Under the pieces are notes generated by a model. That model had not been told where the DNA came from and made no database searches. It saw only the letters and a list, made by a program, of their open reading frames with translations. 21,642 bases of DNA from the NCBI GenBank assembly GCA_963631545.1, contig CAVGRN010000039.1:1-21642 (forward strand), in the 5' to 3' direction. Position 1 is the stretch's first letter, and each line of letters opens with the position of its first letter. The DNA is from UBA1181 sp963631545 (GTDB lineage Bacteria > Bacteroidota > Bacteroidia > Bacteroidales > Paludibacteraceae). The position numbers were made by a program, and so were the translations under genes. Below are positions 1-6,083 of the stretch, piece by piece.

Positions 1-3
1 GGT

Positions 4-900
4 ATGTCCTATTCTCCAATAGTAGTTTTTGCGTTCAACCGTCCCGAGGTGTTGGCAAATTGCATTGTCTCTCTTCAACGGAATCCAGAGTCTAAGGATT
101 CGGATCTTTACGTTTTTGTGGATGGACCACGCGTAGGCAAGAGGGGAGAAGATGATAAGGTGAATGAAGTGAGAGACTTTGTGAAAAACATTTCAGGATT
201 TAAAAGTCTTCATTATTCATTTTCAGAGGAAAATTGTGGTCTTGCCGATAGCATTATTCGTGGTGTTACGGAGGTGATAAACCGGTATGGAAGGGCAATA
301 GTGTTGGAAGATGACCTTGTGTTGATGCCCAATTTCCTCAATTATATGAATCAAGGGCTGGAACGATATGAAAACGATGAGCGGGTGATGTCTGTGTGTG
401 GCCATAGTTGCAAGGTGAAGCCTCCAATGGATTATCCTTATTCCGCTTATTTCTTCACACGTTCCTCTTCATGGGGATGGGGAACTTGGAAAGACCGTTG
501 GGAGGGTGTGGACTGGAAGCTCACCGATTGGCCGGCCGTGCAGTCCAACCGCAAGGCTTTTGTGAAGAGTCAGGGTAGCGATGTGTATAAAATGCTGTGC
601 GATTGGAAGTTTGGAAAAAACCATTCGTGGGCGATACGCTTTTGCTATGCGCAGTATGTCTCCAACCGGCTGAGTGTTATCCCTTGCAAAAGTTTGGTGG
701 ATAACAAAGGGTTCGATGGCGACGGCACAAACTGTAAGCGATATAGCCGCTTTAAGTTCGAATTGGACGAAAGGGAAGAACGTCTCTCTTTTAGTTGGCC
801 CAATGAGGTGGGTTTGAATTCTTCGTTATACCGTCAAGCCAAGTGGTATCACTCTATACCATTGAGGATTTGGAGCAGGGTGATGTATTTGATAAAATAG
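4..900 (+). CDS. GT2-like glycosyltransferase, surface polysaccharide
   Basis: A 298-residue protein that probably transfers a sugar from a nucleotide sugar during surface glycan assembly at the cytoplasmic face of the inner membrane. The N-terminus VFAFNRPEVLANCIVSL (about residues 8-24) and VFVDGPR (37-43) are the opening strands of a GT-A nucleotide-binding fold. LEDDL (101-105) is the acidic metal-binding motif. The segment SSSWGWGTWKDRW (154-166) is typical of a Bacteroidetes GT2 subfamily often labelled sugar transferase or HlpA-like. No signal peptide or obvious membrane span is seen. The ATG at position 4 gives the usual family N-terminus, so the gene looks complete although its leader lies outside the window. 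It is followed by two further glycosyltransferase genes on the same strand (39-bp and 74-bp gaps), so it is probably the upstream part of an operon that begins before the window. The sugar specificity cannot be read from sequence. Confidence 0.85.
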   Translation: MSYSPIVVFAFNRPEVLANCIVSLQRNPESKDSDLYVFVDGPRVGKRGEDDKVNEVRDFVKNISGFKSLHYSFSEENCGLADSIIRGVTEVINRYGRAIVLEDDLVLMPNFLNYMNQGLERYENDERVMSVCGHSCKVKPPMDYPYSAYFFTRSSSWGWGTWKDRWEGVDWKLTDWPAVQSNRKAFVKSQGSDVYKMLCDWKFGKNHSWAIRFCYAQYVSNRLSVIPCKSLVDNKGFDGDGTNCKRYSRFKFELDEREERLSFSWPNEVGLNSSLYRQAKWYHSIPLRIWSRVMYLIK

Positions 901-939
901 GGGTCGAATTTATAAGTTTTCAGATATATATAATTTCTT

Positions 940-1800
940 ATGAAAGACATAAGAACATCTTCTATAGTTATTTGTAGCATTGTAAGGGATGCAGAATCAG
1001 GATTAAAGAAAAATATACCGATAGTTGAGGCCTTGTGTGAACGCTTCGGTGATTATCGTGTTGTGATATTTGAGAACGATAGCAAGGATGCCACTAAACA
1101 ACTGCTTGCGCAGTGGCAACAGCGTGACAATGAGCATGTTCTCGCTTTTATGCGTGATGCAGGCGAGAATAGAGCCATACCAACAGAAAAATCATCAGGA
1201 AGTGTCAATCCATTTTTTTCGCGGAAACGCATTGGGAGGATGGCTGCGTTGCGTAACCAATATATGCAGTATCTGGATAAGGTTGGCTGGGATGTGGATT
1301 ATTTGTTGGTCGTAGACCTTGATGTGGCGTGTTTGTCTTTGGATGGTATTTTGTCTTCATTTGAAGTTGGTGTCCCTATGTGGGATGCTGTGACTGCTTA
1401 TGGATATTCCACTTCTCCAAGTTTAAAGCGTAGATACCACGATACATACGCTCTTGTGGAATATGGAAAATCTAATGAGCCTCAAACAGAGATGTCCATA
1501 CGGAATTTAGCGTCACATTTCGCTTCTCTTTTGAAAAAGGGGAAGTGGATTCGGGTGGATTCCGCCTTCGGCGGTCTGTCGATTTATCGTTTTGAGGCAG
1601 TAAGGGGTTTGCGATATTATGTGATGGAAAATGGCGATAAACGAGTGGAGGTGCGTTGTGAACACCAAAGTATTTATCGTCAAATGGCTGAGCGTGGAGC
1701 ATGCAACGTATATGTGAATCCTAAAATGAAATTGAAATATCAGAAATTGACATTCAAAATCATTTGGAAGGCATTGAAACGAAGATTGTTAGGAATGTGA
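940..1800 (+). CDS. GT69/CAP59-like glycosyltransferase
   Basis: A 286-residue protein that resembles the CAP59/CMT1 (GT69) alpha-mannosyltransferase family known from fungal capsule synthesis and found sporadically in bacteria. Three blocks match the family in order: FENDSKDATKQLL (44-56), corresponding to the family's E-S/D-G-S-x-D-x-T block; RIGRMAALRNQYM (97-109), the L/M-A-x-L-R-N block; and YLLVVDLDVACLSLDGIL (121-138), the metal-binding acidic block with D126-x-D128. A later SAFGGLSIYR (208-217) and CEHQSIY (240-246) look like acceptor-side conserved motifs. No signal peptide or transmembrane segment is seen; the basic C-terminus (KALKRRLL) could contact the membrane. There is no clear Shine-Dalgarno before the ATG, which is normal for this phylum. 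The gene lies between two other glycosyltransferases, supporting a role in glycan building. The GT69 call rests on remembered motifs; another GT-A family is possible. Confidence 0.7.
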   Translation: MKDIRTSSIVICSIVRDAESGLKKNIPIVEALCERFGDYRVVIFENDSKDATKQLLAQWQQRDNEHVLAFMRDAGENRAIPTEKSSGSVNPFFSRKRIGRMAALRNQYMQYLDKVGWDVDYLLVVDLDVACLSLDGILSSFEVGVPMWDAVTAYGYSTSPSLKRRYHDTYALVEYGKSNEPQTEMSIRNLASHFASLLKKGKWIRVDSAFGGLSIYRFEAVRGLRYYVMENGDKRVEVRCEHQSIYRQMAERGACNVYVNPKMKLKYQKLTFKIIWKALKRRLLGM

Positions 1801-1812
1801 AACAAATATGGA

Positions 1813-1851
1813 TTATAGCCACTCCTACTATGTTGTAGAATGAGGCTATAA
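1813..1851 (+). other. Inverted repeat between glycosyltransferase genes
   Basis: TTATAGCC at 1813-1820 is the exact reverse complement of GGCTATAA at 1844-1851. An inner CTAC/GTAG (1825-1828 / 1835-1838) could extend the hairpin after an internal loop. It lies in the 74-nt gap before the WecG-family gene. No T-run follows, so it is not a classical terminator. It may stabilise or partition the operon mRNA, or be incidental. Confidence 0.4.
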
Positions 1852-1874
1852 GTGTATAAGTTGGAATACCTGAG

Positions 1875-2594
1875 ATGTTGAGATTAAAAAATCTAACAAT
1901 ATTAGGCAGTAAGGAGGAACTGACTCAACTGCCTGGTGGAAAATTATTGATAAACACCATTAATGCTCATTCCTACAATACGGCGCGAAAAGATGCACTT
2001 TTTGCGGAGGCTTTGACAAAGGGCGATGTGCTGATACCCGATGGTATGAGCGTGGTTAAGGCTTGCAAATGGATTGGAGCGAAGTCGCAACCCAAGGAAC
2101 GCATCGCAGGTTGGGACTTGTTCTCTTTTGAAATGGACAAACTCGAAAGCAAGGGCGGAACGGTAATGTTTATGGGCAGTTCAGAAAAGGTGCTTAGCTT
2201 GATTGTCAAACGTGCATCCGAGGTCTACCCCCATTTAAAGGTGGTTACTTATTCTCCACCCTATAAACCTGAGTTTACAGAAGAAGACAACCGTGCCATC
2301 ATTAATGCCATAAACTCCACAAATCCCGATTTGTTATGGATTGGTATGACAGCGCCAAAACAAGAGAAATGGACATACTCCCATTGGAACGAGTTGAACA
2401 TCCACTGCCACGTTGGCACTATTGGTGCTGTGTTTGATTTTTTCGCCAATACAGTGGGGCGTGCGCCTAAGTCGTGGCAGGACCATGGCCTTGAGTGGTT
2501 GCACCGTTTGCTGAAAAATCCTCGTCGACTGTGGCGACGTTACATCATAGGTAATGCTTTGTTTGTGGTATATATGGTGAGAGAAAGGTTCTGA
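1875..2594 (+). CDS. WecG/TagA/CpsF family glycosyltransferase (GT26)
   Basis: A 239-residue protein, full length for the family. Members transfer N-acetylmannosamine, its uronic acid, or related sugars onto a lipid-linked primer for enterobacterial common antigen, teichoic acid linkage units or capsule. Visible family motifs are: TINAHSYNTARKD (28-40); IPDGMSVV (54-61); ERIAGWDLF (75-83), the R-x-x-G-x-D/W block; the F-M-G-S-S loop (99-103); WIGMTAPKQEKW (155-166); GAVFDFFANTVGRAP (184-198); and GLEWLHRLLKNPRRLWRRY (205-223). The C-terminal hydrophobic and basic helices (after about 215) match the part of the family that binds membrane. The ATG at 1875 gives the usual distance from start to the PDG motif. 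It is the last gene of the glycosyltransferase cluster and is followed by a strong hairpin at 2626-2654. The family call is firm; donor and acceptor are not known. Confidence 0.93.
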   Translation: MLRLKNLTILGSKEELTQLPGGKLLINTINAHSYNTARKDALFAEALTKGDVLIPDGMSVVKACKWIGAKSQPKERIAGWDLFSFEMDKLESKGGTVMFMGSSEKVLSLIVKRASEVYPHLKVVTYSPPYKPEFTEEDNRAIINAINSTNPDLLWIGMTAPKQEKWTYSHWNELNIHCHVGTIGAVFDFFANTVGRAPKSWQDHGLEWLHRLLKNPRRLWRRYIIGNALFVVYMVRERF

Positions 2595-2622
2595 TTTTCC
2601 TCCCAAATATCTGCACTGAGTT

Positions 2623-4281
2623 TTAATGGACTGTTTGCTTGTCAGACAGTCCATATTTTGTGTTTTTACCGCTGTAAAGAGATTTTAGGAATCCGCATTG
2701 ACAGAGTCTGCTTATGAGGTTTCGAGTCTGCTTTTGTGTGAGAATGCCATTGAGAGCGGAAGAGAACGAGGAAATGGGGGCTTCTCCACCGTGTTCTTCA
2801 ATGGTGTAATAAACAATGGAAAGTTGATGGGCGGAGCATACAGAATTTCGCACGGGGCGCATGTTGGCGAAATATCCATCTCCCAGGACGTATTTGTAGT
2901 AAGCGTGCGGTGCGATGAGACCGTTTTTCAGCATTGCTTTTGTCTCTTCTTCATAGACATCGTCTATCAAGTGTCTTTGTATGTAATATAGGTTCAGTAG
3001 GGAAAACACATTGAGAGCGACTCCTTCTAACTTGACCGCACGCACAAAAAGAAGCATCGTGGGGTTCTGTATTTCCGATCGGATGATGAGGCTAACCTGG
3101 TAGTCGTCGGATTTTGAATAATCAGGCAGCTCACGTCCCTCGCTGATGCAGTTGGCATACATGATGTCGACCCCCTGTCCGCTACGTTCTATTAGTCCTG
3201 TCTTTTCCACCACTTCTGCCATTAGTCGACTTCGTGGAGAGCTGTTGACAGTCAGTATATTGCCTCGATTCACACCGTATGGGAATCCGCCTGGATTGGT
3301 TATCTCAATCATGTCGGGGTATTGTTTGATGAAGATGTCGCCGTTCATTTGCAGACTTCGGTGGATGCAAGCGTTGATAATTGCCTCGCGCACAGTCTCC
3401 TCGTTGAAGGCTGGTACGTCAATAATAACTGGCATATCCGCCACATGCAGCATGGAATTGCTGGCGGGTTGATTCAGATAATCCCAAATTTGTTTTATTG
3501 CGATGAACAGTGGCTTGCGAAACTCTTTTCTGGCTGTGTATCGTGTACTCTCGTGCGAGGAACGAAACTCCACTACAACATTGTATTGAGGACAGAGTTG
3601 GGCAATTTTTTCGCTTTTGCCTAACAATAGTAGTGCGGCGTATGTGAGCCCGTCGGCTGTTAATAATCTGAGGTCGGACAATAGACTTGCAATTGGGACA
3701 GATTCCACAGATGGGCGGTTGCGGTTCGTGGAAATAAGTCGACGCATCTCCGTAACTGCATCGTTGTCTAAATCATCAAGCTTGAGTTCTCGGCAGATGT
3801 GAGCAGAATAATCTGCATCTTGTTCGGATATGATGGAGAAGTATTCTTGATCATCCATTTCTCGTAAACTTTCCCCGACTCGCATCAATGGAACGCCCTC
3901 AAAGCGTAGTGCTTTTCCTAACGGGCGACTTGGTACTGCGATGACTAGAACTCGGAGTTTCTTGTCGTCCACCACTTCGTAAAGTTCCTCTGCGTGTATG
4001 CGGATTTGCAGCCGTTTGTAAATCTCATCTTCTAACTCTCCGACCTTATTCAGGGCGAAATCGCTTCCGACAACATTGTGAGGATAGGAATCGCTCATCC
4101 CTAAAACGAGCCTCCCGCCACGTTCATTTGCCAACGCAACGATATAACCTAAAACACAGTGGCGACGTTCGCTATGGTCCGACTTTTGACCTCCTGCAAA
4201 AGGATAATTGCGTTTCGCTTCCTTGAATTCCACGTGGTCTTCCCTTTCTCTGAGATGTCTAAGTTCTTCAATTGTACTCAT
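2623..4281 (-). CDS. AlbA_2/Schlafen-type ATP-binding protein with winged helix
   Basis: A 552-residue protein of the AlbA_2 (divergent AAA_4, Schlafen-like) plus GHKL-like ATPase class. Seen in order: HVEFKEAKR (16-24), then ALANERGGRLVLGMSD (49-64), the hallmark of the AlbA_2 nucleic-acid-binding fold; VPLMRVGESLREM (130-142), the end of that domain; VREAIINACIHRSLQ (around 300-315) and ITNPGGFPYGV plus GLIERSGQGVDIMY, matching the HATPase_c_4 module (N-box-like and G-box-like); and a C-terminal winged-helix-like segment (SALNGILTQKQTRNLISRLCQCGFL). Proteins of this class are variously annotated as transcriptional regulators, helicase-related or defence-associated; the role here is unknown. 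The gene is convergent with the glycosyltransferases (28-bp gap) and divergent from an OmpA-domain gene. Its promoter region contains the duplicated repeat block. The last codons overlap a terminator hairpin. The family call is confident; the function is not assigned. Confidence 0.88.
   Translation of the reverse strand: MSTIEELRHLREREDHVEFKEAKRNYPFAGGQKSDHSERRHCVLGYIVALANERGGRLVLGMSDSYPHNVVGSDFALNKVGELEDEIYKRLQIRIHAEELYEVVDDKKLRVLVIAVPSRPLGKALRFEGVPLMRVGESLREMDDQEYFSIISEQDADYSAHICRELKLDDLDNDAVTEMRRLISTNRNRPSVESVPIASLLSDLRLLTADGLTYAALLLLGKSEKIAQLCPQYNVVVEFRSSHESTRYTARKEFRKPLFIAIKQIWDYLNQPASNSMLHVADMPVIIDVPAFNEETVREAIINACIHRSLQMNGDIFIKQYPDMIEITNPGGFPYGVNRGNILTVNSSPRSRLMAEVVEKTGLIERSGQGVDIMYANCISEGRELPDYSKSDDYQVSLIIRSEIQNPTMLLFVRAVKLEGVALNVFSLLNLYYIQRHLIDDVYEEETKAMLKNGLIAPHAYYKYVLGDGYFANMRPVRNSVCSAHQLSIVYYTIEEHGGEAPISSFSSALNGILTQKQTRNLISRLCQCGFLKSLYSGKNTKYGLSDKQTVH
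2626..2654. terminator. Hairpin terminator inside the 3' end of the convergent gene
   Basis: ATGGACTGT at 2626-2634 pairs exactly with ACAGTCCAT at 2646-2654, and inner TTG/CAG pairing (one G-T) leaves a five-base loop. On the + strand it is followed by the T-rich stretch ATTTTGTGTTTTT (2654-2666), so it fits an intrinsic terminator for the glycosyltransferase operon. On the - strand it encodes the last residues of the AlbA_2 protein just before its TAA stop (2623-2625). Confidence 0.75.
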
Positions 4282-4306
4282 ACGAATAACGCCTTGGTTT
4301 ATACTA

Positions 4307-4314
4307 CAAAAATA
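4307..4314 (-). promoter_or_regulatory. Candidate -7 box for the AlbA_2 gene
   Basis: On the - strand this reads TATTTTTG, a full match to the Bacteroidetes TAnnTTTG element, 25 nt upstream of the start codon. No TTG lies 19-21 nt further upstream, so the -33 box is weak. The expected -33 region falls inside the first repeat block (4321-4432), so a protein bound there could affect initiation. Confidence 0.4.
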
Positions 4315-4320
4315 ATAAAA

Positions 4321-4432
4321 AGGGCTGAAAATGGAAAAAACGAGGGCTGAAAGAGGTGCAAAATGTCATTTTTTTTAGTTAACTGACAGGAAATCAATGG
4401 GCTAAAAACGGCAAATACGGAGGGCTGAAAGA
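4321..4432. repeat. Duplicated intergenic block, copy A
   Basis: The first of two similar blocks. It carries four heads of the form AGGGCTGAAA or TGGGCTAAAA starting at 4321, 4343, 4398 and 4421. Positions 4391-4432 are identical over 42 bp to 4603-4644 in copy B, and 4321-4351 matches 4534-4564 with two mismatches in 31 bp. Each pair of heads defines a 22-23 bp unit with consensus RGGGCTRAAAAYGGMAAAWACG. The middle part diverges but keeps TTTTAGTTA. Confidence 0.9.
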
Positions 4433-4533
4433 TACTTTTTATGGGTGAGTGTTTTTTACGTTGTGTGCTTTATGTTTATATTTTGTATAAATCAAAAATA
4501 AAACGAAATTATTTTTGAAAATAGTGATAAATA

Positions 4534-4644
4534 AGGGCTGAAAACGAAAAAAACGAGGGCTGAACGGAGAAAAAAAGGCTGCTATTTTAGTTATCATACT
4601 GAAAATCAATGGGCTAAAAACGGCAAATACGGAGGGCTGAAAGA
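4534..4644. repeat. Duplicated intergenic block, copy B
   Basis: The second copy, with heads at 4534, 4556, 4610 and 4633. The spacing pattern (22, 54, 23) mirrors copy A (22, 55, 23), and the two blocks are offset by 212-213 bp. A 101-bp AT-rich spacer (4433-4533) with no repeat heads separates the copies. Neither block has terminal inverted repeats or an open reading frame that looks coding. Together with the OmpA-gene promoter these blocks account for most of the 494-bp gap between 4281 and 4776. Confidence 0.9.
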
Positions 4645-4695
4645 GGGTTCTATTGGCGTTGTGTTGGGAATGTCGCCTGTTTTGTGCAGTCGTTA

Positions 4696-4726
4696 TTGCG
4701 ATTTCCATCAAAAAAACTTATCTTTC
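4696..4726 (+). promoter_or_regulatory. Promoter of the OmpA-domain gene
   Basis: TTG at 4696-4698, then exactly 20 nt, then TATCTTTC at 4719-4726, one mismatch from the Bacteroidetes -7 consensus TAnnTTTG. The predicted start is near 4733, giving a leader of about 43 nt with an unusually good Shine-Dalgarno, GGAGGA at 4761-4766, nine bases before the ATG. The repeat blocks end about 50 bp upstream of the -33 box. Confidence 0.6.
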
Positions 4727-4775
4727 GGCAACCAACAAATTTGATTTGTAACATCTTAATGGAGGAATACTTATT

Positions 4776-5993
4776 ATGGAAAACATATCGAAAGTAAAGG
4801 TTTACGGTAAGGCGAAGAACCGCACCGTGCTGGGCATCGTCAATGCTTATTTGGTGTTGAACCCGAAGACTACGGCGGAGCAACTGCGCGAGGTGTTCTC
4901 TACCGCACGTTTCGCCAAGGGCAAGTGGGCCGAGAAAAACAAGGCTAAGGATCCTTGGGCGGCAGAGGGCTTCTTCCACGAGATCGTGGTGGTGAACGGG
5001 TCGCGCCGCTGGGCATCTACGGGCGCCAGGGTGGAGGTTACCACCATTCAGTTTGAACAGGAGAGCGAGGTGATTCACACCGTCGACGGTAAGACGCTTG
5101 CCATGGAGTCTATCTGGCCGCAGGAGGATTATCAGGAGATGGTGGAGTATGTCAAACAGTTCGGCATCGAGGTGGCAAGTCTTGAAAGCACATCCAAGGC
5201 GTTCGAGCGTGGTAGCTTCCGCTTGGAGTATCTCAATGGTTTCGACCCTTCAACGCTTATCGACGTGCCGGAACCCGAACCCGAGCCAGTGCCTCAAAAA
5301 GAAACAATAATTGAGAAGCAACCTACCCACGCTCCCGAGCCTGCCGCCGAGCAACCTCCCCACGAGGAAGAGGACAAAAAGTGCTGCAACATCCTTTGCT
5401 TGTTGCTGTGGGTTCTGGTTGGGTTGATGTTGATTTTCTTGATCTATCTGCTTGCCACCAACAAGTCTATAGCAGACCGCCCAACGGACAATGGCGCACA
5501 GCAGGAAGTGGCCCTCCCAATAGAAGTGCCTGAGCCAGTGCTTGCTCCCGATACACTCGCAACAGACTCCTTACCGACGGATTCCTTGCAGAGCGACACC
5601 ATCGCACCCGATACCGCAGTCCATATCCCGGCATTTGTGGCCAAAGAAACAGTTGAGGCTGTGCAGCACATTCAGAAGAAATTCAACGCAGCCAAGTTTG
5701 TAAAAGGAAAAACCGACCTTTCTGACGAGACGAAGGCGGTGCTTGACGAGTTGGCAGATGTCTTGAAGCAAAACCCTAAGGCGAAGATGAAGGTGGTGGG
5801 CTATGCCTCGCCCGAGGGGGATGAGCGTTTCAACCAGTATCTTTCCGAAAAACGCGCAAAGGCGGTGGTGAGCTACCTCGTGTCTGCCGGCGTGCCAGCC
5901 TCCCAACTCAGTAGCGAGGGCAAGGGTGCGAGCGACCAAGTGAGCGACAACCCCGACGACAACCGCCGCACCGAGTTCGTGTGGGTGGATTAG
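4776..5993 (+). CDS. Inner-membrane OmpA-domain protein with unknown cytoplasmic domain
   Basis: A 405-residue protein in four parts. Residues 1-165 form a soluble domain I do not recognise (starts MENISKVKVYGKAKNR; SRRWASTGARVEV near 77-88; YQEMVEYVKQFGIEVASL at 119-136). A Pro/Glu-rich linker follows (165-200). One membrane span lies at about 204-226, just after acidic and lysine residues and two cysteines. A degenerate D-S/T-L linker (258-280) leads to an OmpA C-terminal domain (about 296-405), with GYASPEGDERFNQYLSEKRA (342-361) and DDNRRTEF (394-401) as the peptidoglycan-binding signature. There is no cleavable signal peptide, so the inferred topology is cytoplasmic N-domain, inner-membrane span and periplasmic peptidoglycan-binding domain, like MotB in layout rather than like outer-membrane OmpA. 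It has its own promoter and a strong Shine-Dalgarno, and is divergent from the AlbA_2 gene. The role is unknown; linking a cytoplasmic sensor or effector to the cell wall is inference. Confidence 0.85.
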   Translation: MENISKVKVYGKAKNRTVLGIVNAYLVLNPKTTAEQLREVFSTARFAKGKWAEKNKAKDPWAAEGFFHEIVVVNGSRRWASTGARVEVTTIQFEQESEVIHTVDGKTLAMESIWPQEDYQEMVEYVKQFGIEVASLESTSKAFERGSFRLEYLNGFDPSTLIDVPEPEPEPVPQKETIIEKQPTHAPEPAAEQPPHEEEDKKCCNILCLLLWVLVGLMLIFLIYLLATNKSIADRPTDNGAQQEVALPIEVPEPVLAPDTLATDSLPTDSLQSDTIAPDTAVHIPAFVAKETVEAVQHIQKKFNAAKFVKGKTDLSDETKAVLDELADVLKQNPKAKMKVVGYASPEGDERFNQYLSEKRAKAVVSYLVSAGVPASQLSSEGKGASDQVSDNPDDNRRTEFVWVD

Positions 5994-6026
5994 CCTGTTG
6001 AGGCTTTGATCAGTCTATAAAACAGT

Positions 6027-6062
6027 AAGGGCGGCAATCAATGAAAGTTGGTTGCCGCCCTT
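6027..6062. terminator. Bidirectional terminator with GAAA loop
   Basis: AAGGGCGGCAA (6027-6037) pairs with TTGCCGCCCTT (6052-6062), and TCAAT/GTTGG (6038-6042 / 6047-6051) extends the stem with two G-T pairs to 16 bp around a four-base GAAA loop. A T-rich tail follows on the + strand (TTTGTTTCGT), and on the - strand the tail reads ACTGTTTTAT. It lies in the 90-bp gap between two convergent genes, so it probably ends both transcripts. Confidence 0.88.
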
Positions 6063-6083
6063 TGTTTCGTCTCGTCGTTGTGG

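Noticed and set aside
4321..4644. CRISPR array
   Set aside because: Heads are about 10 bp at 22/55/23 bp intervals, inside two duplicated blocks. There is no constant 25-40 bp repeat with unique spacers and no cas gene.
4439..4711. A 90-codon - strand frame across the second repeat block
   Set aside because: Its Phe/Pro-rich text comes from translating the repeat and AT-rich spacer, with no start context. I treat the region as non-coding.
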